Positions 48,507-58,858 of a stretch of 64,000 bases of DNA are shown piece by piece. Position 1 is the first letter of the stretch; the number at the start of each line of letters is the position of its first letter. Source of the stretch: Sporosarcina pasteurii (GTDB lineage: Bacteria; Bacillota; Bacilli; Bacillales_A; Planococcaceae). The stretch covers positions 2,108,001 to 2,172,000 of the forward strand of contig NZ_CP160452.1 in assembly GCF_041295575.1 (NCBI RefSeq). The letters are read 5' to 3'. Position numbers and translations under genes: made by a program. The notes beneath the pieces were generated by a model. It saw only the letters and a program-made list of their open reading frames with translations, was not told where the DNA came from and did no database searches.

Positions 48507-51500
48507 ACAAGGACCTCCTGCGTCTGCTGGCTAGCCATCGGTTCCGCCTGGAATGTCATAGATTCGATCACTCGGAGCATTGCATTTGCCGTATCTAATG
48601 ATGTAAAGCAAGGAATGCCATTTTCAACTGTTTGACGGCGAATACGGAAGCCATCTCTTTCTGGTTGCTTGCCTTTTGTTAACGTATTAATCACAAGTTG
48701 CGCTTCACCTTTTTGAATCACATCGAGTAACGTCGGTCCTTCAGAACCAATTTTATCTACCATATCTACGCGGATCCCTGCTGCCTGCAGTACGTTTGCT
48801 GTGCCTTCAGTCGCGAGTATCCGGTAACCAATTTCGGTAAAGCGCTTTGCCATGCCAACAATTTCTTCTTTATCTTTATCTGACACGGTCATGAGAACAG
48901 AACCGTATTCTTTAATTTTCATGCCTGCAGCAACTAGTCCTTTATATAGTGCTTTTTCTAGGGTCGTATCTTTCCCCATTACTTCCCCTGTCGATTTCAT
49001 TTCCGGTCCTAACGTAATGTCTACGCGCCCCAATTTTTCGAATGAAAATACTGGAACTTTTACATAAACGCCTTCCGGAACTTTCGCTAAACCATTCGAA
49101 TACCCTTGACTTGGTAACGTTTGACCAAGGACTGCTTTCGTCGCAACATTAGCCATTGGTATATTCGTAATTTTACTTAAGAAAGGTACTGTACGACTCG
49201 AACGTGGGTTGACTTCAATGACATACACTTCATCATTCGAAATGACATATTGAATATTGAGTAGACCGATAATCTTTAATCCTTGCGCCAATCTTGTTGT
49301 ATAATCGGTGATTGTTTGAACATGTTTTTGTGATAAATTTTGAGGCGGATAGACAGCAATCGAATCACCCGAGTGTACCCCTGCACGTTCGATATGCTCC
49401 ATAATGCCTGGAATTAAGACATTTTCACCGTCACTAATCGCATCTACTTCTATTTCAGTACCTGTTAAATAACGGTCAATTAACACCGGATGCTCAGGAC
49501 TCGCTTCCACCGCATGCTCCATATAATAGATTAGCTCTTCTTCTTTATAAACAATTTCCATGGCACGCCCACCAAGTACGTAGGAAGGACGTACCAATAC
49601 TGGATACCCAATTTCTGTTGCAATCGCGACCGCCTCTGGTACCGAAACTGCCGTTTTTCCTAACGGTTGCGGTATTTGAATGTCTCTTAAAGCACGCTCA
49701 AATTTATTACGATTTTCTGCACGGTCAATATCCTCAAGCGACGTTCCTAATATTTTAACACCCCGAGCCTCTAAACCTTCCGCTAAATTAATTGCCGTTT
49801 GTCCTCCAAATTGGACAATGACGCCTTCAGGTTGTTCAAGGTCAATGATGTTCATCACATCTTCTAATGTGAGCGGCTCGAAATAGAGTTTATCTGAAAT
49901 AGAGAAATCCGTTGAAACTGTCTCAGGGTTATTATTGACAATAATTGCTTCATACCCTGCTTCTTGTATCGCCCAAACAGAGTGAACTGTCGCATAATCG
50001 AATTCAACCCCTTGACCAATTCGGATTGGACCTGAACCTAACACGACAACGCTTTTCTTATCCGTTTGAACAGATTCATTTTCCTCTTCATACGTCCCGT
50101 AAAAATAAGGGGTATCAGATTCATATTCGCCTGCACAAGTATCTACCTTTTTATAAACTGGTACGATTCCTTGCTCTTTACGGAATTGATAAATCTCTTT
50201 CTCGGTAACATTCCAAAGTTTTGCAATCGAAACATCTGCAAAACCCATTCTTTTTGCTTCATATAATACTTCTTCTTTAAATGGATTGCCTTTTACTTTC
50301 TCTTCAAAGTTAATAATCTTTTCAAATTTACGCAGGTAGAATTCATTGATCATACTCCATTCATGGAGCGTTTCAATTGAAACACCTCGACGAAGCGCTT
50401 CACCAATAAAGAATAATCGTTCATCCCCCGCACGTCGAATTCTTTTTTCAATCCAATCGATATCCATCGTATGACCATCTTTTAAAGATAAATCAAAGAA
50501 TCCCATCTCTAATGAACGAACAGCTTTTAAAATGGATTCTTCAAAAGTCCGACCAATGGCCATTACTTCTCCAGTCGCCTTCATTTGTGTGCCAAGATTT
50601 CGCTTAGCAGATTCAAATTTATCAAATGGCCATCGCGGAATTTTTGTCACGACATAATCAAGTGTCGGCTCGAAGCAAGCATAAGTCGTGCCTGTTACGG
50701 GGTTTTTCATTTCATCTAATGTAAGCCCGACTGCAATCTTTGCTGCTAGTTTCGCGATTGGGTAGCCTGTCGCTTTCGACGCAAGTGCCGAAGAACGACT
50801 CACTCGTGGGTTGACCTCAATAATATAGTAATCAAAACTATGAGGGTCGAGTGCTAACTGAACGTTACAACCGCCCTCGATTCCAAGTGCGCGAATAATT
50901 TTCAAGGAAACATTTCGTAGCATTTGATACTCGCGATCTGTCATTGTTTGACTCGGTGCAGTAACAATGGAATCTCCTGTATGAATGCCGACTGCATCAA
51001 CGTTTTCCATATTACAAACGACGATGGCATTGTCCTGACTATCTCGCATGACTTCATATTCAATCTCTTTAAAACCTGCGATAGATTTTTCCAATAAACA
51101 CTGTGTCACTGGACTTGACTTCAACCCATTTGCGACGATTTCTTCAAGTTCTTCATCGTTATGACAAATTCCACCGCCCGTTCCCCCTAATGTAAAAGCA
51201 GGACGAACGATGACCGGATAGCCGATTCTTTCTACGAATGCGTACGCCTCATCAATTGTATGGATAATATCACTTTCAGGAACCGGCTCACCAAGTTCAT
51301 TCATTAATGTTCTAAATAAATCTCGGTCTTCCGCTTGATGGATTGCATCTAATTTTGTACCAAGAATCTCAATGTTTAATTCGTCTAAAATACCTGAATC
51401 ATGAAGTTCAATCGCCATATTCAACCCAGTTTGACCACCCAGTGTCGCTAGCAGTGCATCTGGACGTTCTTTTCGAATAATCCTACTGACAAATTCGAGT

Positions 51501-51709
51501 GTAATGGGTTCTATATACACTTTGTCCGCAATTTCTGTATCCGTCATAATGGTAGCTGGGTTTGAGTTAATTAAAATGACACGATAACCTTCTTCTTTTA
51601 ACGATAAACAAGCTTGTGTACCTGCATAATCAAACTCTGCAGCTTGACCAATCACGATTGGTCCCGAACCGATTACTAAAATAGTTTCTATATCTGTACG
51701 TTTAGGCAT
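48503..51709 (-). CDS. carB: Carbamoyl-phosphate synthetase, large subunit
   Basis: Makes carbamoyl phosphate from bicarbonate, ammonia and two ATP. It has 1068 residues, full length, with two ATP-grasp halves. N-half: [20 protein letters not shown] and [13 protein letters not shown]-half: [19 protein letters not shown] and [17 protein letters not shown]-terminal MGS-type allosteric domain starts around 930. The synthetase motifs appear intact, so ammonia-dependent activity should remain even though its CarA partner has lost glutaminase residues. The start overlaps the carA end by 8 bp, with AAGGAG upstream. Confidence 0.98.
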
Positions 51710-52805
51710 TGACTTGCTCCTTTCGGCTATTCGAAATCATTAATTTCATAAAGCGGTCAAACAAATGATTGGTATCTTCAGGTCCTGGAGAGGCTTCTGG
51801 ATAAAATTGAACAGAAAACGCCGCATGAGCTATACTCTCTAAGCCTTCAATTGAATTATCATTCAGTGCGCGATGTGTAACTTGTAAACCTGTTTGTTCA
51901 ATTGATGTTTCATCAACTGTAAAACCGTGGTTTTGAGCCGTTAACTCCGTTCTACCCGTCTTCAAATCTTTTACTGGAATATTACTTCCACGATGTCCAC
52001 TCTTCAATTTGACGACTTTCGCACCTAAAGAAATTGCTAATAATTGGTGCCCCATTCCAATCCCGAAAATAGGGGCTTTTCCTAATAATGACTGAATTGT
52101 TTCCATGGCACCCTCAACTCGAGCAGGATCTCCTGGTCCATTTGTTAACACGATACCGTCTGGAAATAGAGAAGTAATTTCTTTTGCTGATGTGTGATAC
52201 GGTACAACAATGACATCACAATCTCTTTTATTTAGTTCTCTTAAAATCCCATGTTTCATACCGTAATCAATTACTACAACGCGTTCACCACGGCCTGGAC
52301 TTGGATATGGTCGCTTCGTTGAAACTTGTGCCACTAGATTCGTCGGTAATTCAGCCTCTTTTAACAATTGTACTTGTTGATCTACCTCTTCAAACGGCGT
52401 GCCCGCTGCTGTTAACATTCCCTTGAGTGCACCTTTTTCCCGAAGAAGTCTAGTTAATTTTCGAGTATCAATGCCTTCAATTCCCGGAATGCCTTTTTGC
52501 GTTAATAATTCTCTTAATGTCATGTCACTTCGAAAGTTAGAAGGTTCATCTTCTAATTCGCGAACAACAAGACCATTCATTGCAAGTTCAATAGACTCGA
52601 AGTCGTCTCTGTTAATGCCATAATTACCAATGAGCGGATACGTCATGACAAGAATTTGTCCGCAGTTTGAAGGGTTGGAAATCGTTTCTTGATAGCCTGT
52701 CATTCCTGTTGTGAAAACCGTTTCTCCAATAGAAGCTTCATCTGAACCAAATGCAATTCCTTCGAAAATTGTCCCATCTTCTAAAATCAGCATTCTTTTC
52801 TTCAC
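51702..52805 (-). CDS. carA: Carbamoyl-phosphate synthetase small subunit lacking the glutaminase catalytic residues
   Basis: CarA normally hydrolyses glutamine and channels ammonia to CarB. It has 367 residues from a GTG at 52805 that overlaps the pyrC stop. The N-terminal half (about 1-150) and the class I amidotransferase fold (about 174-360) are otherwise well preserved ([13 protein letters not shown]). However, the nucleophile position reads [12 protein letters not shown], with Gly250 (codon GGA, 52056-52058) where E. coli has Cys269. The catalytic His position reads [12 protein letters not shown], with Tyr335 (codon TAT, 51801-51803) for His353. Glu337 remains, and the conserved GSNHPV is GSNIPV. 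Seen directly: both key residues are gone. Inferred: it is a structural partner of an ammonia-fed enzyme. Confidence 0.96.
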   Translation of the reverse strand: MKKRMLILEDGTIFEGIAFGSDEASIGETVFTTGMTGYQETISNPSNCGQILVMTYPLIGNYGINRDDFESIELAMNGLVVRELEDEPSNFRSDMTLRELLTQKGIPGIEGIDTRKLTRLLREKGALKGMLTAAGTPFEEVDQQVQLLKEAELPTNLVAQVSTKRPYPSPGRGERVVVIDYGMKHGILRELNKRDCDVIVVPYHTSAKEITSLFPDGIVLTNGPGDPARVEGAMETIQSLLGKAPIFGIGMGHQLLAISLGAKVVKLKSGHRGSNIPVKDLKTGRTELTAQNHGFTVDETSIEQTGLQVTHRALNDNSIEGLESIAHAAFSVQFYPEASPGPEDTNHLFDRFMKLMISNSRKEQVNA

Positions 52806-54082
52806 AGTTCTTCATCCTCCCAGACTATTTTACCGCCGAATATTGTTTTCACCGGCCATCCGAAACACTTCCAGCCATCAAAAGGCGTATTTTTACCACT
52901 TGACACAAATGTTGTTCGATCAATGGTTTGCTCTTTATTCAAATCAATTAGCACAAGATCCGCTGGTTCACCGACTGCTAACGTTCCATACGGCAAATTG
53001 AATACTTCTGCAGGTTTCTTTGTCATCCAATCAACAAGTTGCGAAAGCGTCCATTGCCCATTCTTTACAAAATTTGTATATAGAAGTGGAAATGCAGTTT
53101 CTAGACCTGTAATTCCAAAGGGTGCACTTTTTACACCAGCTGCCTTCTCTTCAGCAGTATGAGGCGCATGGTCTGTTGCGATCAAGTCCAATGTTCCATC
53201 AAGTAGTCCTTGTTTAAGTGCTTCTAAATCTTCTTGACCTCGTAAAGGGGGATTCATTTTCCAATCGGCATCGTCCCCTGGAATATCATTTTCCGATAGT
53301 AATAAATGATGTGGGCTAACTTCGGCAGTTACATGAATACCGGCTTTTTTGGCATCTCGAATGACTCGGACGGATTCTTTTGTACTCACATGACAAACGT
53401 GATAGTGTGCTCCAGCAGCTTCTGCAAGTAGGACATCACGAGCAATATGTACTGATTCTGCAATTGAAGGAATTCCTGGGAGATTTAATTCTTTATTTCG
53501 CTTTCCTTCATGAAGTGCACCACCGTATATGAGTGTATTATCTTCACAATGCGCCACGATTGGCATGTCGATTTTCGCTGCATCTTGCATCGCTTCATAC
53601 ATCATGCCCGCTTCTTGGACACCCACCCCGTCATCTGTAAATGCAAACGCCCCGTACTCTTTTAATTCTTCAAGGTTTGTGCGCTCTTTACCTGCCTCAC
53701 GAATCGTAATCGAAGCATATGGGAGTACGCGAATATGTGCGTTTTGTGCAATTAAATCATTCACATGTTGTAAGTTCTCTTTCGTATCTGGAACGGGTCG
53801 AGTATTAGGCATTGCGCAGATTGTTGTATAACCGCCTTTTGCAGCAGCCAATGTGCCAGTTTCAATTGTTTCTTTATGTTCTCCGCCTGGTTCACGTAAA
53901 TGAACATGGACATCGATAAATCCAGGTGCAAGGAAAAGTCCTGTTCCTTCGATCACCTTAGATGATTCAACGGAAAGATTTTCACCAATCTCCGAGATTT
54001 CTTGATTGTTAATTCGAACATCCCTTACGACTAACTGTCCTGCTTCATCTAATAATTGAACCCCTTGAATGATTTTCCCCAT
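52802..54082 (-). CDS. pyrC: Dihydroorotase
   Basis: Zinc amidohydrolase that cyclises carbamoyl aspartate. It has 426 residues (class I type). Metal and active-site motifs are all present: [12 protein letters not shown] (about 57-68), the [11 protein letters not shown] segment, [20 protein letters not shown] and [10 protein letters not shown]. The ATG at 54082 has GGAGG 7 nt upstream. It follows pyrB directly and overlaps the carA GTG. Confidence 0.98.
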   Translation of the reverse strand: MGKIIQGVQLLDEAGQLVVRDVRINNQEISEIGENLSVESSKVIEGTGLFLAPGFIDVHVHLREPGGEHKETIETGTLAAAKGGYTTICAMPNTRPVPDTKENLQHVNDLIAQNAHIRVLPYASITIREAGKERTNLEELKEYGAFAFTDDGVGVQEAGMMYEAMQDAAKIDMPIVAHCEDNTLIYGGALHEGKRNKELNLPGIPSIAESVHIARDVLLAEAAGAHYHVCHVSTKESVRVIRDAKKAGIHVTAEVSPHHLLLSENDIPGDDADWKMNPPLRGQEDLEALKQGLLDGTLDLIATDHAPHTAEEKAAGVKSAPFGITGLETAFPLLYTNFVKNGQWTLSQLVDWMTKKPAEVFNLPYGTLAVGEPADLVLIDLNKEQTIDRTTFVSSGKNTPFDGWKCFGWPVKTIFGGKIVWEDEEL

Positions 54083-54083
54083 G

Positions 54084-54962
54084 TTATTTCCTCCCATTTA
54101 GTACTGCTTCTAATACTGCCATACGTACGTAAACACCATACTCCATTTGTTTGAAAATTCGAGACTTCGAACATTCTATTAATGCCTCATCGATTTCTAC
54201 TCCTCGATTGAAAGGCGCTGGATGCATAATGATGGCATCATCTTTCATCATTTTCGCACGTTCTAATGTTAGTCCGTATTTTTCGTGGTAACCTTGTTTT
54301 GTAAATGTCATTTTTCCATCATGTCGCTCATGTTGCACGCGTAAAAGCATAATGACATCGCTATGTAAAAGTTCTTCTGTCCATTCAGAAGTTGAATCAA
54401 ATTCCCCAGCCCACTCTTCCGGGCATAAATAGGTCACGTCTGCACCAAGTCGAGTCAGTGTATCCGCGTTAGATCTTGCCACTCGACTATGGCCAATGTC
54501 GCCTGCTATCACTATCTTTAATCCTTCGAAACTTCCAAATTCTTCTCGAATTGTAAACAAATCCAATAGAGATTGCGTAGGATGTTGGCCGGATCCATCA
54601 CCACCGTTGATGATTGAAACATTTGTTTTCCCAATCAAATGCTCATAATACCCTTCATCGGAATGACGGATGACGAGTGCGTCTACACCGATTGCTTCAA
54701 AAGTTTTGACAGTGTCATATAACGTTTCTCCCTTTAACGTACTAGAGAAGCCAGACTCAAAAGGAACAACATCTAATCCGAGTTTTCGTTCTGCTACTTC
54801 AAAGCTAATCTTCGTTCGCGTACTCGGTTCGAAAAATAAATTACTGACTGTATATTTCCCGGGCAATTCTCTCGCCCCATATTTATGGAAATTTCGAGCT
54901 CTATCTAATAGTGCGATAATTTCTTGTTCAGATAGCCATGTTGTCGATACTAAATGGTCCAT
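54084..54962 (-). CDS. pyrB: Aspartate carbamoyltransferase, catalytic subunit
   Basis: Condenses carbamoyl phosphate and aspartate. It has 292 residues from the ATG at 54962 ([14 protein letters not shown]), with AAGGGG upstream; an upstream in-frame extension is unsupported. The carbamoyl-phosphate loop is [16 protein letters not shown], followed by LKGETLYDT and HPTQSLLDL, and [11 protein letters not shown] near the C-terminus. No regulatory PyrI is present, as usual in Bacillales. Confidence 0.98.
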   Translation of the reverse strand: MDHLVSTTWLSEQEIIALLDRARNFHKYGARELPGKYTVSNLFFEPSTRTKISFEVAERKLGLDVVPFESGFSSTLKGETLYDTVKTFEAIGVDALVIRHSDEGYYEHLIGKTNVSIINGGDGSGQHPTQSLLDLFTIREEFGSFEGLKIVIAGDIGHSRVARSNADTLTRLGADVTYLCPEEWAGEFDSTSEWTEELLHSDVIMLLRVQHERHDGKMTFTKQGYHEKYGLTLERAKMMKDDAIIMHPAPFNRGVEIDEALIECSKSRIFKQMEYGVYVRMAVLEAVLNGRK

Positions 54963-54996
54963 TTGAATCCCCTTTCTGGCTGAGCAAAGTATGAGC

Positions 54997-55018
54997 AAAG
55001 TGGCGATAAAGCCACTTT
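54997..55018 (-). other. Hairpin between pyrP and pyrB
   Basis: A perfect 8-bp stem AAAGTGGC/GCCACTTT with a 6-nt loop lies in the 93-bp pyrP-pyrB gap. No T-run and no PyrR-binding loop accompany it. In B. subtilis a PyrR attenuator occupies this position; here only this simple hairpin remains. Confidence 0.6.
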
Positions 55019-55055
55019 ACTTCTATACAAATTTGAATCAATTCACATTCATTTG

Positions 55056-56342
55056 TTAATCTTTTACATCCGTCAATTTTTGCTCATCTTTTCCAGGTAA
55101 AAGTAAGTTTAACAATACACCAACAATTGCTGCGAGTGCCATTCCCTCTATCGAGAATGTATCACTAAATTTGATTGTTGCTCCACCAATCCCAATGACA
55201 AGGATGACTGAAGCGATCACTAGATTCCGTTGTTTTCCGAAGTCAATGTTATGGTCTACGAACATTCTTAAACCTGATGAAGCGATAATTCCAAATAGTA
55301 ATATTGAAATGCCGCCAAGTACTGCTGTAGGTATCGTTGCAATAATTGCCATGACTTTTCCGAAGAAAGAGAAGATAATCGCAAACACCGCTGCACCTAA
55401 AATCACATACACACTATACACACGCGTAATTGCTAGTACGCCTATATTTTCACCATATGTCGTTTTTGGAGGTCCACCAACCAGTCCACTAATAAGTGTT
55501 CCAATTCCATCCCCTAGTAATGAACGGTTCAATCCAGGATTTTGTATATAATCTCTGTCAACAATTCGTCCGAGTACAAGTTGGTGTCCAATATGCTCTG
55601 AAATGGTCACAATCGCTATTGGAACCATGACCGCCAACAAGGTTGGCGTTACTACAAATTCATAATCTACCCCTGGAATTAACATCTCAGGAAAGACAAA
55701 CCACTTTGCTTCTTTTACTGCTGTGAAATCTAAAATTCCGATAAATGAGGAATAAATATATCCAACAACGATACCAATAAGGATTGGCATTAAACTGACA
55801 ACGCCTCTGAAAAACATGATACAAATAATCGCGGAAACCAACGTAACAAGTGCAGCTGAAAAATGGAGTAAGCTGTAAACTGATTCGCCTTCAACTTGAA
55901 TCGTACTCGCCATTCCTACCGCTGTCGGTGCGAGTGCCAGACCGATAACCATAATGACTGGTGCAACCACAATAGGAGGTAAAATTTTCATGATCCATTC
56001 ATAACCTGTTTTCCATATAATAAGTGAAACGATCGCGTACACAAGCGCAACGAACATACTTCCAATCATTGCACTTCCAACTCCGCCGGATACCGTAGCA
56101 ATTTGAATCGGTATAATAAAGGCAAATGAGGAGCCTAAGTAGGCTGGAACTTGAAACCGAGTCACGATGATAAAAATTATCGTGGCAATTCCACTTGTTA
56201 ATAGTGCAATCGCTGGGCTTAGCCCTACTAGCTGTGGCACTAGAATTGTTGCGCCAAACATCGCGAACATATGTTGCATACTAAGTGTTAACCATTTACC
56301 TGCTGTTGGTTTTTCATGTACATCTAAAACTTTACCTTCCAT
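55056..56342 (-). CDS. pyrP: Uracil permease
   Basis: UraA-type nucleobase/proton symporter of 428 residues with about 12-14 hydrophobic membrane segments. Family motifs: QHMFAMFGATILVP (about 23-36), SEHIGHQLVLG (about 240-250), GDGIGTLISGLVGGPPKTTYGENIG (of which GGPPKTTYGENIG is the diagnostic part). It imports uracil for salvage and is co-transcribed with pyrR, only 20 bp downstream. Confidence 0.97.
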   Translation of the reverse strand: MEGKVLDVHEKPTAGKWLTLSMQHMFAMFGATILVPQLVGLSPAIALLTSGIATIIFIIVTRFQVPAYLGSSFAFIIPIQIATVSGGVGSAMIGSMFVALVYAIVSLIIWKTGYEWIMKILPPIVVAPVIMVIGLALAPTAVGMASTIQVEGESVYSLLHFSAALVTLVSAIICIMFFRGVVSLMPILIGIVVGYIYSSFIGILDFTAVKEAKWFVFPEMLIPGVDYEFVVTPTLLAVMVPIAIVTISEHIGHQLVLGRIVDRDYIQNPGLNRSLLGDGIGTLISGLVGGPPKTTYGENIGVLAITRVYSVYVILGAAVFAIIFSFFGKVMAIIATIPTAVLGGISILLFGIIASSGLRMFVDHNIDFGKQRNLVIASVILVIGIGGATIKFSDTFSIEGMALAAIVGVLLNLLLPGKDEQKLTDVKD

Positions 56343-56362
56343 AATTCAAAAACTCCTCTTTC

Positions 56363-56947
<585 letters not shown>

Positions 56948-56972
56948 TCACTAATCTTTCCAATTACACAAC

Positions 56973-57100
56973 AAAAAACCTCCCTGCCATTTATGGCGGG
57001 AGGTATACGTGCAGAAAAATTGTACAGTAAAATAGGCATAACTGTGCCTCTGTACGTTCCGTGCAACCTTCCCAGCCTCTCTGGACTGTACTTAAAGGTG
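56973..57100 (-). promoter_or_regulatory. PyrR-dependent attenuator in the pyr leader
   Basis: On the minus strand the PyrR-binding loop is seen as AGTCCAGAGAGGCTGGGAAG (57068-57087), matching the known ARUCCNGNGAGGYU consensus. Downstream is a terminator with stem ACCTCCCGCCAT/ATGGCAGGGAGGT (56978-57004) and a T-run. Between them lie sequences able to form the alternative antiterminator. When UMP is high, PyrR should force the terminator. It is the only such element in the operon here. Confidence 0.9.
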
Positions 57101-57206
57101 TCGCTTATTCAATTTTCCTTTTCTATCGACTTCTATATCGATTAAGGACACACTCATTTTCAATCTCACAGGATTTTAAATGGGTGCTTTTCAATTGCTT
57201 GATTGT

Positions 57207-57236
57207 AGTATACCTCTATCACTTTCTATTTGTCAA
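57207..57236 (-). promoter_or_regulatory. Sigma-A promoter of the pyr operon
   Basis: On the minus strand, a perfect TTGACA (-35, 57231-57236) and TATACT (-10, 57207-57212) are spaced 18 nt. The -35 overlaps the last codons of rluD. Confidence 0.85.
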
Positions 57237-58143
57237 CACTATTTCGCACTTCGTTTAATAATGTCTGAAAATCTTCTGGAGGCTCTACTGTAAATTCTAC
57301 ATACTCATTCGTTCTAGGATGCGTAAAGCCTAACGTTCCTGCATGTAAGACTTGTCCCCCAAATGGGATTGTATTTTTCAGTCCGTACTTTGGATCTCCA
57401 ACGAGTGGATGACCGATATACTCCATATGAACTCGAATTTGATGTGTTCGGCCCGTTTCCAGTTCACACTCCACTAGTGTATAATCCTTAAATCGTTCAA
57501 CTATTTTAAAATGAGTGACCGCATCTTTTCCACGTTCAGTTACGGTCATTTTTTGACGGTCAATTTCGTCCCTGCCAATTGGCGCATCTATCGTTCCATT
57601 ATTATGCGGAATATGTCCATGAACGAGTGCCAAGTATACCCTTTTCACTGATTTCTCTACAAGTTGATCGACTAACGAAACATGTGCTATATCATTTTTG
57701 GCAACCATTAAAAGTCCTGAGGTATCTTTGTCGGTTCGATGCACAATTCCCGGTCGTAGGACACCATTAATCCCCGACAAGTCTTTACAATGATACATTA
57801 GACCATTTACCAATGTACCTGATGCATGCGCTTTTGCAGGATGTACGACCATTCCACGTGGTTTATTAACAATTAAAACATCTTGATCTTCATAAATAAT
57901 TTCTAAATTTAAATCTTCTGCAATAATATTCAGTTCTTCTGGCTCGGGTTCGTCAATGACTATACAATCATTTTCTCTCACTCGATAGTTAGGTTTGACT
58001 GCTTGATCATTCACAAGAATATTCCCATCTTTTATCCATTGTTGGATTTGTGTTCGAGATATTTCTGGACGATTCATCGTAATGACTCTATCAAGACGAG
58101 TTCCCGCTAATTCTTCTTCAATTTCAATCCGGTTAACTTCCAT
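57226..58143 (-). CDS. rluD: RluD-family 23S rRNA pseudouridine synthase (YlyB)
   Basis: RluA-type pseudouridine synthase of 305 residues. The N-terminal S4 RNA-binding domain covers about 12-75 (TRLDRVI to NILVNDQAVKPNYRV) and the catalytic Asp lies in HRTDKDTSGLLMVAKN (about 136-151). GRTHQIRVHMEYIGHPLVGD follows. It starts immediately after lspA, the conserved neighbour. The exact target uridines in this organism are inferred from the family only. Confidence 0.95.
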   Translation of the reverse strand: MEVNRIEIEEELAGTRLDRVITMNRPEISRTQIQQWIKDGNILVNDQAVKPNYRVRENDCIVIDEPEPEELNIIAEDLNLEIIYEDQDVLIVNKPRGMVVHPAKAHASGTLVNGLMYHCKDLSGINGVLRPGIVHRTDKDTSGLLMVAKNDIAHVSLVDQLVEKSVKRVYLALVHGHIPHNNGTIDAPIGRDEIDRQKMTVTERGKDAVTHFKIVERFKDYTLVECELETGRTHQIRVHMEYIGHPLVGDPKYGLKNTIPFGGQVLHAGTLGFTHPRTNEYVEFTVEPPEDFQTLLNEVRNSVDK

Positions 58144-58620
58144 TTATGACACCTTTTTTCTATTCTTTTTTTCATCCAATAAAACATGAATGATGAGTAG
58201 AGCAACGCCGATAGATAAAGCTGCATCAGCCACATTAAAAATCGGAAAATTATATTGAATGATTGGGATTAAAACGCTAATGAAATCGACGACTTCCCCC
58301 ATCAACAATCGATCAATAAAATTACCAATCGCCCCACCAAGTAACAACATTAAACTTATACTAAATAATCGATGACCTCTTGCTTCTTTATGAAAGTAAT
58401 AAATAAGTCCGATAACAACTACGACGGTGACGATGTAAAACAACCACATTTGCCCTTGCAACATCCCCCAAGCGGCGCCTCGATTGCGATGTGAAAGCAA
58501 TGAGATGTATGGCTCCATAATGCCAATTCTTTCCCCAAGCTCCATATTTTTTACGACGAGCCATTTCGTCAATTGGTCGATTGCTATGACGATAGCTGCC
58601 AATGCATAATAAATAAACAA
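58144..58620 (-). CDS. lspA: Lipoprotein signal peptidase II
   Basis: Membrane aspartyl protease that cleaves prolipoproteins. It has 158 residues with four membrane helices. Catalytic Asp residues are in GNFIDRL (about 99-105) and FNVADAALSIG (about 128-138). The start is a TTG at 58620 (MFIYYALAAIV), which has AAAGGAA and GGGGG upstream and matches the family N-terminus; no ATG fits. It abuts rluD. Confidence 0.97.
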   Translation of the reverse strand: MFIYYALAAIVIAIDQLTKWLVVKNMELGERIGIMEPYISLLSHRNRGAAWGMLQGQMWLFYIVTVVVVIGLIYYFHKEARGHRLFSISLMLLLGGAIGNFIDRLLMGEVVDFISVLIPIIQYNFPIFNVADAALSIGVALLIIHVLLDEKKNRKKVS

Positions 58621-58671
58621 TTCCTTTAACCCCCGTCCGACAGTTTACACGTTTATTTTATCATAATGAAA

Positions 58672-58717
58672 GAGACAGTTGTAGCAATCTTCTTAGTAAG
58701 AATGCCACAACTGTCTC
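58672..58717 (-). terminator. Hairpin between ileS and lspA, possible terminator
   Basis: An 11-bp stem GAGACAGTTGT/ACAACTGTCTC has an inner imperfect helix and a short, weak T-tract on the minus strand (TTTCATT). It is probably the ileS terminator, since the ileS stop is about 140 bp upstream. Confidence 0.55.
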
Positions 58718-58732
58718 ACAGTTTAACCCTTG

Positions 58733-58849
58733 AGTCAATTTCATAATGACCTTATTCTGCTACATCGACGCAACATATAGTTCGAGAATGGTCCAACTCG
58801 ACTATATGTTGTGGTGATGTAGCAATAAAATCCTATTATGAAATTGACT
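58733..58849. repeat. 117-bp long imperfect palindrome after ileS
   Basis: The two halves pair through most of their length: AGTCAATTTCATAAT/ATTATGAAATTGACT, TTATT/AATAA, TGCTACATC/GATGTAGCA, CAACATATAGT/ACTATATGTTG and CGAG/CTCG, with small internal loops and a 10-nt apex. No coding potential is seen. The form resembles a miniature inverted-repeat or palindromic insertion. It is AT-rich and unlike the other repeats in the window. Confidence 0.85.
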
Positions 58850-58858
58850 TAGATAGAA

